In this document: piece after piece, positions 8,194 to 16,595 of the stretch
Position numbering within the stretch: position 1 is the stretch's first letter
How the letters are laid out: each line of letters begins with the position of its first letter
Assembly (NCBI GenBank): GCA_044228795.1
Contig: JBGAUE010000006.1
Coordinates: forward strand, 106,641 to 170,640
Reading direction: 5' to 3'
From: M0108 sp044228795
Lineage (GTDB): Bacteria > Pseudomonadota > Gammaproteobacteria > Chromatiales > Chromatiaceae
DNA length: 64,000 nt
Position numbers and translations under genes: made by a program
Notes under the pieces: model-generated
What the model was told of the DNA's origin: nothing
Database searches by the model: none
What the model saw: the letters and a program-made list of their open reading frames with translations, nothing else

Positions 8194-9579
8194 TCAATCC
8201 AACCCGTACAGTCGGATTTTGCGGTAGAGGGTACGTTCACTGATCCCCAGATCTTGGGCGGCTGCTCGCCGGTTACCTTGGTGGAGCCGGAGCACGGTTT
8301 TCAGGTGCTCTGCCTCCCAGGCCCCCCAGGGTGAGGGCTGGGTCAGGTCGTGACGGTCGGTTGCCGCGCTGCCCTGGTCGGGGCGAATAGGCAGGACATT
8401 ATCCTCCTTAGCTTCCGGGGTCGGAGGTAGGGCGGCTCGGATCTGGTCGGCCCCGATTCGTGCCTTTTTCGCATTGGATGTCGCCGACCACAGGATGTTG
8501 CGCAACTCCCGAACATTGCCAGGAAATTTGTAATCGGCGAGGATGGCCAGGGCCTCTGGCGTCAGGCTATAGGTGCGCTTGGTGCTGTGACCTATACGTT
8601 TCAAAAGTTCCGTGACCAGGTCCGGAATGTCCTTGCGTCGCTCCGTCAGTGTTGGCAGGGTGAAGGTGATCGCGGCAATTCGATAATACAGATCCTGGCG
8701 AAACGAAGGGGTCTCGCGCAGTTCCCGCTTGGTGGCACAGACCACCCGTACATCGACGCGGAGGGTGCGGGTACCACCGACCCGATGAAACTCTCCGCTC
8801 TCCATTACCCGCAGGAACTTGGTCTGGAGTGGCGGGGGCATTTCGCCGATCTCGTCGATAAAGAGGGTGCCGCCGTCCGCCAGTTCAAGTAGGCCCTGGA
8901 TCCCGCCCGAGCTCCCGGTGAAGAGGCCTGGTTCTTGGCCGAAGACCACGTTCTCGAACAGGCCGATAGTCAGAGTCGTGCAGTCGAGTGTCTGGTAGGG
9001 GCCGGTGTTGCGTTGGGAGTGTTGGTGTATATAGGCGGCCGCAAGTTCCTTGCCGGTCCCGGTTAGCCCTTGGATCAGGATTGGGACCTGGGTCTGGGCA
9101 GCACGGCGGAGGCGTTCCAAGAATCCTTGAAATTCGGGAGAAGTCCCGACCATGGCGACGGGTTCGGCCTCGGTTTGAGGATGGGACTCGCCTTGCACTA
9201 GGTCCTGCTGGATTAACTCGCCGACGAAGATCTCGTTGCTTGCAGTTCGGATAGGATAGGCCAGGATGCGTACCAGGTGTTCTCGACCCTGCTGGTCGCG
9301 ATAGCGATGGGTTAGGTCTTGGATAATCTCGCCTTTGAAGACCCGTTCGTAGGGGGAGCCCTCGTTACGCCCGCCGCAGGGGCAGGGGCAACTACCCGAT
9401 GGACCCAAGCTGCAGCAAGATTTTCCGATCGCCCGATCTCGCGTAATCTCATAGGCTCTCTCGTAGGCGCGGTTGATGGCGATGACGCGGTAGGAACTGT
9501 CAAGGATGGTGAATGGCTGGTCATGAATATCGACCAGGGACTGGAGTGCAATGTGGGATTTTAGATATGCCGATTGCAT
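8194..9579 (-). CDS. Sigma-54 dependent transcriptional activator with cysteine-rich PAS sensor
   Basis: The 461-residue protein has an N-terminal PAS domain (about 10-125), a sigma-54 AAA+ domain (about 142-370) and a C-terminal Fis-type helix-turn-helix (about 420-461). Walker A is GLTGTGKE (171-178) and Walker B LFIDEIGE (239-246). The sigma-54 contact loop normally written GAFTGA is GLFTGS (218-223), keeping the essential F-T-G core. The PAS domain carries five cysteines within 14 residues (55, 56, 64, 66, 68), suggesting metal, Fe-S or redox sensing. There is no receiver domain, so it probably senses a signal directly. Target genes are unknown; the peroxidase next to it is a candidate. 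Confidence 0.9.
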   Translation of the reverse strand: MQSAYLKSHIALQSLVDIHDQPFTILDSSYRVIAINRAYERAYEITRDRAIGKSCCSLGPSGSCPCPCGGRNEGSPYERVFKGEIIQDLTHRYRDQQGREHLVRILAYPIRTASNEIFVGELIQQDLVQGESHPQTEAEPVAMVGTSPEFQGFLERLRRAAQTQVPILIQGLTGTGKELAAAYIHQHSQRNTGPYQTLDCTTLTIGLFENVVFGQEPGLFTGSSGGIQGLLELADGGTLFIDEIGEMPPPLQTKFLRVMESGEFHRVGGTRTLRVDVRVVCATKRELRETPSFRQDLYYRIAAITFTLPTLTERRKDIPDLVTELLKRIGHSTKRTYSLTPEALAILADYKFPGNVRELRNILWSATSNAKKARIGADQIRAALPPTPEAKEDNVLPIRPDQGSAATDRHDLTQPSPWGAWEAEHLKTVLRLHQGNRRAAAQDLGISERTLYRKIRLYGLD

Positions 9580-9623
9580 GGTATGACAAGGATTTTATAA
9601 ATATGGTTTGCTGGGTTCGCTGC

Positions 9624-10967
9624 TCACTTGCCCAGGCAAAAGCTAGAAAATATTCTGCCTAGTAAATCATCCGAGGTAAATTCGCCAGTTATTTCACTTA
9701 ACGCCTTCTGGGCAAGTCGCATTTCCTCGGCGGCGAGTTCAGAGGTGTTGCTCGTTTTTAGGTCGTTATGCGCCCTTGTTAGTGCTTCCCGGGCGTTGGC
9801 CAAGGCATCTAGATGACGGCGGCGCGCAAGAAAGATACCCTCTGCCTTTTCTTGGTAACCGGCAACTTGCTTGAGGTGGGTGCGCAGGCTGTCCAGACCG
9901 GTCCCCTCCCGTGCGGAGATGGCGATCTCGGTGCCGTGAGACGTTTTGGTGAGACCCGGTTGGCGACCGCTCAGGTCAATCTTATTCCGCACCAGGATAA
10001 CGGGAATATGATCAGACCTTTTATTGAATTCGAATTCCGAAGTGTCCGTGTTGCTACTGTCATCGGACAGCCATAAAACAACGTCGGCCTTTTCAATCTG
10101 GTCTTGGGCCCGGCGGATGCCCTCTATTTCCACCAGGTCATCGGAATGGCGTAGGCCGGCGGTATCGATGATATGTAGGGGCAGGCCGTCGATTTGGATT
10201 TCTCGATGGAGGAGGTCGCGGGTGGTGCCTGGAACCGCCGTGACAATTGCGGAGTCGGTGCCTGATAGGGCATTAAGCAGGCTTGATTTACCAACATTGG
10301 GCGGGCCGGCGATCACGATCTGGATACCCTCCCGGATAAGGCAGCCCTGACGGGCACCCCTTAGCAGTGCATCGAGTTCTGCCATCAGTTCATCCAGATT
10401 AGCAGCGATGCCGGAATTGGCGATGAAGTCGACCTCCTCTTCCGGGAAATCGAGGGCGGCCTCAACAAAGGTGCGCAGGTCGATCAGATTTTCAACCAGG
10501 CTATGGATGCGGCGTGAGAACTCACCACTCAGGTTGCGTCCAGCCAAGCGGGCGGCATCCTCGGTGCTGCTGGCAATTAGATCGGCAACGGCTTCTGCTT
10601 GAGTGAGATCCAACTTGCCGTTGAGAAAGGCGCGTTCACTAAACTCGCCAGGCCGGGCCAATCGCGCCCCTAGTGACAAAACGCGCCGAAGCAACAGATC
10701 CTGGACGAGGGGTCCCCCATGCCCCTGGATTTCGAGGACGTCCTCTCCGGTGAAGGAGTGGGGAGCGGGAAAGAAGAGGGCCAGGCCTTGATCCAGTGCT
10801 TCGCCTTCCTCATCCCGGAACCATGCCAGAGTGGCGAGACGTGGTTCGAGGACGCGCCCAAGGATTGCCTCAGTTATCAAGCGTACTTTGGTTCCTGATA
10901 CCCTAACAACGCCGATGCCACCAAATCCGGGCGGGGTGGCGATAGCGGCGATGGTGTCAGCCGCCAC
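9624..10967 (-). CDS. mnmE: tRNA modification GTPase MnmE (TrmE)
   Basis: The 447-residue GTPase is the partner of MnmG in wobble-uridine modification. It has the N-terminal tetrahydrofolate-binding domain (1-120), a helical domain, and an inserted G domain with G1 GPPNVGKSS (221-229), G3 DTAG (268-271) and G4 NKID. The C-terminus ends with the conserved CLGK (444-447), whose cysteine is needed for tRNA modification. It follows yidC by 26 bp on the same strand, the standard rpmH-rnpA-yidD-yidC-mnmE order. Confidence 0.97.
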   Translation of the reverse strand: MAADTIAAIATPPGFGGIGVVRVSGTKVRLITEAILGRVLEPRLATLAWFRDEEGEALDQGLALFFPAPHSFTGEDVLEIQGHGGPLVQDLLLRRVLSLGARLARPGEFSERAFLNGKLDLTQAEAVADLIASSTEDAARLAGRNLSGEFSRRIHSLVENLIDLRTFVEAALDFPEEEVDFIANSGIAANLDELMAELDALLRGARQGCLIREGIQIVIAGPPNVGKSSLLNALSGTDSAIVTAVPGTTRDLLHREIQIDGLPLHIIDTAGLRHSDDLVEIEGIRRAQDQIEKADVVLWLSDDSSNTDTSEFEFNKRSDHIPVILVRNKIDLSGRQPGLTKTSHGTEIAISAREGTGLDSLRTHLKQVAGYQEKAEGIFLARRRHLDALANAREALTRAHNDLKTSNTSELAAEEMRLAQKALSEITGEFTSDDLLGRIFSSFCLGK

Positions 10968-10993
10968 GGGTCGGGTTCTCTAAACCAAAATGC

Positions 10994-12700
10994 TCAATGC
11001 CTGGCGGCGGCTTTTTCGATTTTGTTAGTGATGTACCATTGCTGGGCGATGGATAGCAGGTTATTGACCACCCAATAGAGCACCAGTCCCGAGGGGAAGA
11101 AGGCGAAGAAGATGGTAAAGACAAAGGGCAGGCTCATCATGACTTTGGCTTGAATAGGATCCGGTGGCGCGGGGTTAAGCTTCTGCTGGGCGTACATGGA
11201 CACGCCCATGATGAGGGGTAGCACAAAATAGGGGTCCGGCGCGGAAAGGTTATTGATCCAAAGCATGAAGGGCGCCTGACGCATCTCCACGCTCTCAAGT
11301 AGCACCCAGTACAGCGAGATGAAGACGGGGATCTGAACCACAATGGGCAGACATCCGCCGAGGGGATTGATTTTTTCCTTTTTGTACATCTCCATCATGG
11401 CTTGATTGAGGCGTTCCTTATCATCGCCATAGCGGTCTTTAAGGGCCTGGATACGCGGAGTGACCTTGCGCATATTGGCCATAGATTTGTAGCTAGTCTC
11501 GGATAGTTTGTAGAAGGCCAGCTTGATGAGGATTGTAAGGAAAATGATGGACCAACCCCAGTTGCCAACCACGGCGTGGATCTTGCTGAGCAGCCAGAAA
11601 ATAGGCTGGGCAATAATCGTCAGGTGGCCGTAATCAACCGCCAGATCTAGGCCGGGCGCGACCGATGCCAAGGTATCCTGAAGTTTAGGACCCATGAAGA
11701 TGCGTTCGTTAAATTGGTGAGTGGTTCCTGGTTCGATGGTGGCCGGGTTCGTATAGGTGCCAATGAGGTATTTGCCATCCTCTCGAGCGCTGGTGAAGAA
11801 GGTCTGGGGTTCCCCGGCCGAAGGGAGGGCGGCAGCGATGAAGTAGTGCTGAATGAGGGCGACCCACCCCCCCGTCGCCTCCAAAGAGAGGTGCTCGGCA
11901 CGCATATTATCGAAGGTGACCTTTTTATATTTGGCCTCGGGGGTGTAGTAAACGCCGCCCGTGTAGGTATAGACGAAGCGAGTGGCGTCAGGATCGTTAA
12001 GTTCGGTGCGCAGTATCTGCGTGTAGGCGCGTGCCGCCAAGGGGGCATTGGTTTGGTTGACGATCTCCTGGGTTAAGTCTATGACGTAACTGCCTCGGGT
12101 AAATCGATAACGTCTGTGGATTTCGACTCCGGCGGGGTCACTCCAGAAAAGCACTACTTCCAGTTCATCTTGCCCCGGTTTTAGGGAGAAGGATTCCTGG
12201 GCTGACTGGAAGGTCAGGGAGCGACTGTCTGCCGCCAGTGGCCCGGTTTCGGGACCGCGTAAACCGGACTCAATAACGAAATAGTTGGGTGGTTCTGGCT
12301 TGAGTAGGCGGAATTTGGTTTCTGTATCCCTCGGACTCTGGGGATAATCGAGTAGCCGGGCGCTGACAATGGCACCGCCTCGACGGTCGATTTCTAAGGA
12401 GATGAGGTCGGTTTCGACGCGGATGGTACCGGTGGCTGCCCCCCCCTTCTCGGTCGCGGTGGTGCTACCGGCCATCGTGGGAAGGGTGGTACTGGCGGGT
12501 ACATTCACCTTTGGTATATCGGGGGTAGGCGGAACGACGCCACTGACGGCCCCTTTCTCCATTGAGGCTTGAGTGTTTGTCTCTTGGCGAGCCGCCTGGG
12601 GTTGTCCCCCAATGGGACCATAGTCCTGCACCCAGGCCTGGTATAGCAGTAGCAAAATGGCGGCGAGGGTGAAGAGGAGAACGAGTCGAAGATTATCCAT
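10994..12700 (-). CDS. yidC: Membrane protein insertase YidC
   Basis: The 568-residue insertase places proteins into the inner membrane alone or with Sec. An N-terminal membrane anchor (about residues 5-22) and a long periplasmic domain of Gram-negative type precede the conserved core (about 355-555). The core includes KINPLGGCLPIVVQIPVF and the final helices ending SIAQQWYITNKIEKAA. Length and layout are normal for gammaproteobacteria. Its start overlaps the yidD stop by 8 bp. Confidence 0.97.
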   Translation of the reverse strand: MDNLRLVLLFTLAAILLLLYQAWVQDYGPIGGQPQAARQETNTQASMEKGAVSGVVPPTPDIPKVNVPASTTLPTMAGSTTATEKGGAATGTIRVETDLISLEIDRRGGAIVSARLLDYPQSPRDTETKFRLLKPEPPNYFVIESGLRGPETGPLAADSRSLTFQSAQESFSLKPGQDELEVVLFWSDPAGVEIHRRYRFTRGSYVIDLTQEIVNQTNAPLAARAYTQILRTELNDPDATRFVYTYTGGVYYTPEAKYKKVTFDNMRAEHLSLEATGGWVALIQHYFIAAALPSAGEPQTFFTSAREDGKYLIGTYTNPATIEPGTTHQFNERIFMGPKLQDTLASVAPGLDLAVDYGHLTIIAQPIFWLLSKIHAVVGNWGWSIIFLTILIKLAFYKLSETSYKSMANMRKVTPRIQALKDRYGDDKERLNQAMMEMYKKEKINPLGGCLPIVVQIPVFISLYWVLLESVEMRQAPFMLWINNLSAPDPYFVLPLIMGVSMYAQQKLNPAPPDPIQAKVMMSLPFVFTIFFAFFPSGLVLYWVVNNLLSIAQQWYITNKIEKAAARH

Positions 12701-12986
12701 GGCCAGTCACATCAAGGGTGCGGTCGGAGGGTTTGCGGGTTGATGGCTCGCCCTGGGGCGAATCGCGTCGGATTTTGAGTGGTACCGGGTCGTAGCCGCC
12801 TTCATGCCAGGGGTGGCAACAGCCCAGGCGACGCAATGCCATCCAAGACCCGACTAAGGGACCGTGGACCTCGATACATTCCACTGCGTAATGGGAGCAA
12901 CTGGGGTGGAATCGGCAGTGATTCCCCAACCATGGGCTGATGAAGTACTGATATGCCCGGATCAAGCCAATCATCAGCTTGCGCAT
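12693..12986 (-). CDS. yidD: Membrane protein insertion efficiency factor YidD
   Basis: The 97-residue protein shows the YidD signature YQYFISPWLGNHCRFHPSC (13-30) and GCCHPWHEGGYDPVP near residues 55-69. YidD is a small membrane-associated protein that assists YidC-dependent insertion. It overlaps rnpA upstream and yidC downstream, so the three are translationally coupled. The C-terminal tail after residue 70 is polar and variable, as usual in the family. Confidence 0.95.
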   Translation of the reverse strand: MRKLMIGLIRAYQYFISPWLGNHCRFHPSCSHYAVECIEVHGPLVGSWMALRRLGCCHPWHEGGYDPVPLKIRRDSPQGEPSTRKPSDRTLDVTGHG

Positions 12987-13342
12987 TGCCGATCCCTGTT
13001 CACGTTTCTCCAGTGCTTGATCAGTGAAGTCGTGAGTTCCGCGTTGGTGGCCTTAATGGCTCTTGGGCGGCACATGACGACTAGGTCAATTTGGCACAGC
13101 TCTTCGCGATGATTCCGGAAGCATTCACGGACTACTCGCTTAAGCCGATTTCGTTCCACCGCCCTTTTGGCGCATTTTTTCGCAATTGCTAGACCTAGGC
13201 GGGCCACATGACCGTCGGTTTTCATGGCAAGGACCGTGAAGAGATCGTCGCCAAACCGGCTGGAGCCTGAAAAAACTAAACGAAAGTCAGACGGCTTCAC
13301 CAGGCGAGCCTGGCGGGGGAAACTTGTTGAGCCTCGCCTCAC
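12974..13342 (-). CDS. rnpA: Ribonuclease P protein component
   Basis: The 122-residue basic protein is the protein subunit of RNase P, which matures tRNA 5' ends. The diagnostic block KKCAKRAVERNRLKRVVRE (about 55-73), including the RNR motif, is present. The gene lies 37 bp downstream of rpmH on the same strand and overlaps yidD by 13 bp. An extended N-terminus (MRRGSTSFPRQARLVKPSDF) precedes the fold; a later start is possible, but no internal Met fits better. Confidence 0.95.
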   Translation of the reverse strand: MRRGSTSFPRQARLVKPSDFRLVFSGSSRFGDDLFTVLAMKTDGHVARLGLAIAKKCAKRAVERNRLKRVVRECFRNHREELCQIDLVVMCRPRAIKATNAELTTSLIKHWRNVNRDRQCAS

Positions 13343-13379
13343 CCTTGATAGCGCGGCTTTCGCATTTAGGCCCTAATTA

Positions 13380-13514
13380 TTAGGGAATTAGCCGGGCCCG
13401 GCCCTTTGCGCGACGGGATTGGAGCACCTTTCGCCCGTTACGGGTGGCCATTCGTGCACGGAATCCGTGGGTACGTGCGCGCTTAATGCGGCTAGGTTGA
13501 AAGGTTCTTTTCAT
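13380..13514 (-). CDS. rpmH: 50S ribosomal protein L34
   Basis: A 44-residue frame on the minus strand begins MKRTFQPSRIKRARTHGFRA and ends RARLIP, a full-length ribosomal protein L34. It heads the rpmH-rnpA-yidD-yidC-mnmE cluster and is divergent from dnaA, as in most proteobacteria. A strong promoter lies 93-121 bp upstream. Confidence 0.97.
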   Translation of the reverse strand: MKRTFQPSRIKRARTHGFRARMATRNGRKVLQSRRAKGRARLIP

Positions 13515-13606
13515 AACTGGGTTCTCCTCTGGAACCAACCTGGCCGGGCCCGCCGGTGTTGGGATGTTCGGGGGAAATTAATCCTGCCCCGCGAAAAAGA
13601 TCGGTA

Positions 13607-13635
13607 AGTATAAGTTTCTGGTGCAAGAGGGTCAA
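13607..13635 (-). promoter_or_regulatory. Sigma-70 promoter for rpmH
   Basis: On the minus strand the -35 hexamer TTGACC (13630-13635) and the -10 hexamer TATACT (13607-13612) are separated by exactly 17 bases. This is close to consensus and correctly oriented toward rpmH, about 90 bp away. Confidence 0.75.
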
Positions 13636-13676
13636 ACGAAATCTGCTATCAGAGGAGTCATACCCAGCTATGACCC

Positions 13677-13685
13677 TGTGGATAA
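13677..13685 (-). other. DnaA box in the rpmH-dnaA gap (probable oriC region)
   Basis: TGTGGATAA on the plus strand is the perfect 9-mer DnaA box TTATCCACA read on the minus strand. It lies between rpmH and dnaA, about 85 bp upstream of dnaA. It may serve in origin function, in autoregulation of dnaA, or both. I found no second consensus box in this 255-bp gap, so assigning the origin here is tentative. Confidence 0.65.
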
Positions 13686-13769
13686 GATCGCGGAAGGTCG
13701 TTAGACTCTCACCATTCCGTTGTGTTGTATAGGACGGCCATCAAATGATACCGAGGAGGAGGAAATTTC

Positions 13770-15119
13770 GTGCCAATTTGGGAAAAATGCGTCGGGCTTC
13801 TCAAGGGTGAGCTCGCCCCCGCGGAGTTTAACACCTGGATACTTCCCCTCCAGGCCATCGAGGAGGGTCGTCGTGTCCGGCTATTTGCCCCTAATCGTTT
13901 TGTCAAGGACTGGGTTCAAAAATCATATCAAGAACGGATACTTGAAGTTTGTCAGCGCCTAAGCCATGACGAGGTTCAGGATTTGACCTTCGAGATTGGC
14001 TCCCTGCGGAGTTCCGGGGCGGGTGAGACAGGATTGGGTACTTCGAATCAAAACGGAGTTGTTGCGCCCGTTGATACTAGTGGGTCCCATAACCGCACGG
14101 ATTCCAACCTAAATCCCGAGTTCACCTTTGATACCTTTGTCGAGGGTAAGTCTAACCAGATTGCTCGCGCGGTTGCTATCCAGATCGGGCGGAATCCGGG
14201 GACAGCTTATAACCCATTGTTTATATATGGTGGGGTAGGCCTCGGTAAAACGCATTTGATGCATGCGGTTGGTAACGAGGTTCTAAATTCCAACCCGAAT
14301 GCTCGTGTTATTTATCTGCATTCAGATCGGTTTGTGGGAGAAATGGTGAAGGCCCTACAGCATAACCGGATCGATGACTTTAAGAAACGTTATCGCTATG
14401 TCAATGCTTTACTTATTGATGATGTTCAATTCTTTGCTGGCAAGGAGCGTACACAAGAGGAGTTTTTCCATACCTTTAATGCCTTGTTTGATTCTCGGCA
14501 ACAGATTGTGCTGACCAGTGATTGCTTTCCCAAAGAGGTCCCTGGTTTGGATGACCGGTTACGATCCCGATTTGGTTGGGGGCTGACGGTTCAAATTGAT
14601 CCGCCGGACACCGAGACCCGGATTGCAATCCTTTATAGCAAAGCGCGACTCTTTGGGGTTGAGCTCCCAGAGGATGTTGCATTCTTTGTTGGTAAGGCCA
14701 TTCGATCTAATGTTCGGGAGCTTGAAGGCGCCTTGCGACGTTTGGTTGCCAATTCCCAGTTTACTGGTGTCCCCATCAACCTTCCTTTTGCCAAGGATGC
14801 ACTGCGTGACATGCTGGCTGCTCAAGATCGACAGGTGAGTATCGCAAATATCCAGAAGACGGTGGCCGAGTATTACAAGATTCGTGTTGCTGATTTATTG
14901 TCTGCAAAACGTACACGGGGGATTACTCGGCCGCGCCAGGTGGCCATGGCTTTAGCTAGGGAGTTAACTAAACATAGTCTACCTGAGATAGGGATCGCAT
15001 TCGGTGGTCGTGATCATACTACGGTCCTACATGCCACCAATAGGGTCAAAAGCCTTCGTGAAGAGGATTCCGCTATGGAAGAGGATTATAAGAACCTGTT
15101 GCGGATTCTTTCTTCCTGA
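13770..15119 (+). CDS. dnaA: Chromosomal replication initiator DnaA
   Basis: The 449-residue initiator has domain I at the N-terminus (WEKCVGLLKGELAPAEFNTWI) and a variable linker. The AAA+ domain has Walker A GGVGLGKTHL near residue 155 and Walker B LLIDDVQFF near 213. The C-terminal DNA-binding signature GGRDHTTVLHA is near 411-421. The start is GTG at 13770, supported by a strong purine-rich ribosome-binding site (GAGGAGGAAA) just upstream. It opens unwinding at oriC and is followed by dnaN. Codon use is more AT-rich than in the secretion operon at the other end of the window. Confidence 0.98.
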   Translation: MPIWEKCVGLLKGELAPAEFNTWILPLQAIEEGRRVRLFAPNRFVKDWVQKSYQERILEVCQRLSHDEVQDLTFEIGSLRSSGAGETGLGTSNQNGVVAPVDTSGSHNRTDSNLNPEFTFDTFVEGKSNQIARAVAIQIGRNPGTAYNPLFIYGGVGLGKTHLMHAVGNEVLNSNPNARVIYLHSDRFVGEMVKALQHNRIDDFKKRYRYVNALLIDDVQFFAGKERTQEEFFHTFNALFDSRQQIVLTSDCFPKEVPGLDDRLRSRFGWGLTVQIDPPDTETRIAILYSKARLFGVELPEDVAFFVGKAIRSNVRELEGALRRLVANSQFTGVPINLPFAKDALRDMLAAQDRQVSIANIQKTVAEYYKIRVADLLSAKRTRGITRPRQVAMALARELTKHSLPEIGIAFGGRDHTTVLHATNRVKSLREEDSAMEEDYKNLLRILSS

Positions 15120-15200
15120 TTCCATCATCGTCATTAATTATTCTGTGATGCAGTGCCTAATACAACATTCTCAGCTTAAGTACAGAGAAATACAAACATC

Positions 15201-16301
15201 ATGCATATTTGCACCCAGCGCGAGCGATTGATACAGGTACTGACAAAGGTTTGTGGGGTGGTCGAAAAGCGCCAAACTTTGCCTATACTTGGCAACATAC
15301 ATGTCCATGCCGACGATGGCATTGTCACCTTTACTGGAACGGATCGTGAGGTTGAGATACGTACTCGTCTCGCTGCCAGTGTGATTGAATCGGGTGATAT
15401 CACGGTTCCCGCCAGGAAGTTTATCGATATCTGCAGGGCTGTACCTGAGGATGCCGAGATTAGTTTCAAAACTCAGAATCAGCGTGCCACTGTCGTGGCT
15501 GGTAAGAGCCGATTTAACCTAAGTACACTGCCTGCGGAGGATTATCCTCTCATGGAAACCTCTAATGGTGATCAGAGTATTGAAATCGAGCAAGCCATGC
15601 TTAAGGAATTGTTTGATAAGACCGCTTTTGCTATGGCTAATCAGGATGTCAGGTACTATCTTAATGGCCTTTTTTTAAGAGTCGAAGATCGTGGCATCAC
15701 CTCCGTAGCTACTGATGGCCATCGTTTGGCGATGTTGGAGCAATTGGTTGATCTGCCCATTGAGGTACCCATTCAGGTCATCATTCCACGTAAATCGGTT
15801 TATGAACTCAGTCGGCTTCTTGAGTCGGGCGGCGTTCCAGTTCGACTTGATTTATCCTCGCGTACTCTGCGGGCAGTTATTGGCGAGACTTTGCTGACGT
15901 CCAAACTTGTAGATGGACGTTATCCCGATTACGAGCGTGTCATCCCTTTGATGGCGGACAAAGTTGCTGTGATCGGTCGCGATACCTTACGACAATCTTT
16001 GCTTCGTACTTCTATTTTGTCGAATGAAAAATTTAAAGGTATTCGCCTTAGTTTTGGCCCGAATGAGTTGACTCTTCAAGCCCACAATCCTGAACAAGAG
16101 GAGGCAGAGGAAAATATAGAAATCGATTACAATGACCCTCCGTTGGCGATAGGATTTAATGTTGGATATCTCCTTGATGTATTAAGTGTTATTGATGAAC
16201 CCCGTGTGGAAATACGGTTTGCAGAGTCAAACAGCAGCGCTCTGATGCGGGGGGCCGGGCGCGAGGACCAAACCTATGTTGTGATGCCCATGCTTTTGTG
16301 A
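15201..16301 (+). CDS. dnaN: DNA polymerase III sliding clamp (beta subunit)
   Basis: The 366-residue protein is the beta clamp, a ring-shaped homodimer that tethers replicative polymerase to DNA. It has the expected three-domain length, the FTGTDREVEI segment near the N-terminus and the C-terminal end YVVMPMLL close to the canonical clamp terminus (VVMPMRL). It lies 81 bp after dnaA. The gene normally following it, recF, is missing; decayed transposases begin about 300 bp downstream. Confidence 0.97.
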   Translation: MHICTQRERLIQVLTKVCGVVEKRQTLPILGNIHVHADDGIVTFTGTDREVEIRTRLAASVIESGDITVPARKFIDICRAVPEDAEISFKTQNQRATVVAGKSRFNLSTLPAEDYPLMETSNGDQSIEIEQAMLKELFDKTAFAMANQDVRYYLNGLFLRVEDRGITSVATDGHRLAMLEQLVDLPIEVPIQVIIPRKSVYELSRLLESGGVPVRLDLSSRTLRAVIGETLLTSKLVDGRYPDYERVIPLMADKVAVIGRDTLRQSLLRTSILSNEKFKGIRLSFGPNELTLQAHNPEQEEAEENIEIDYNDPPLAIGFNVGYLLDVLSVIDEPRVEIRFAESNSSALMRGAGREDQTYVVMPMLL

Positions 16302-16595
16302 ACCCTGTGAATTCTTGATCCTGAAATGCCTTGCCTTCTCGGGTTAGATCGCCGAAACAGGGTTCCGGATGTCAGAAGGTACGCTCGCTCCGAAACCTGT
16401 TCTTGAATGTAATGAGTTCCACGTGGAACCAAGGAATAGTTCCCTCCTTGCTAAGTTATTGCGTATTCGAATCCGTTCAGCCCCCGCCAAGTAGACAGGG
16501 GAATTACTCATGTCTACCGGACAAACCTAGATTGGTGTGGCGCGATTCGTCCTGCGATGGACCCTCCGAGAACGGGCCGCGACGGGAAGGCATAC
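16302..16595. other. Spacer between dnaN and the first transposase remnant
   Basis: About 290 bp carry no supported gene. I looked for the conserved N-terminus of RecF in all frames and saw none. The region holds a parS-like palindrome at 16416-16429. The sequence GCCCCCGCCAAGTAGACAGG near 16480-16499 resembles transposon end material but was not matched to a partner repeat. Confidence 0.5.
16416..16429. promoter_or_regulatory. parS-like centromere site, left copy
   Basis: GTTCCACGTGGAAC is a perfect 14-bp palindrome matching the core of the ParB-binding parS consensus used by pseudomonads (TGTTCCACGTGGAACA). The outer base on the left is A, so the 16-mer is not fully symmetric. It is 115 bp after dnaN, in the origin-proximal zone where parS sites cluster, and parA is encoded in the same window. 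Confidence 0.75.
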
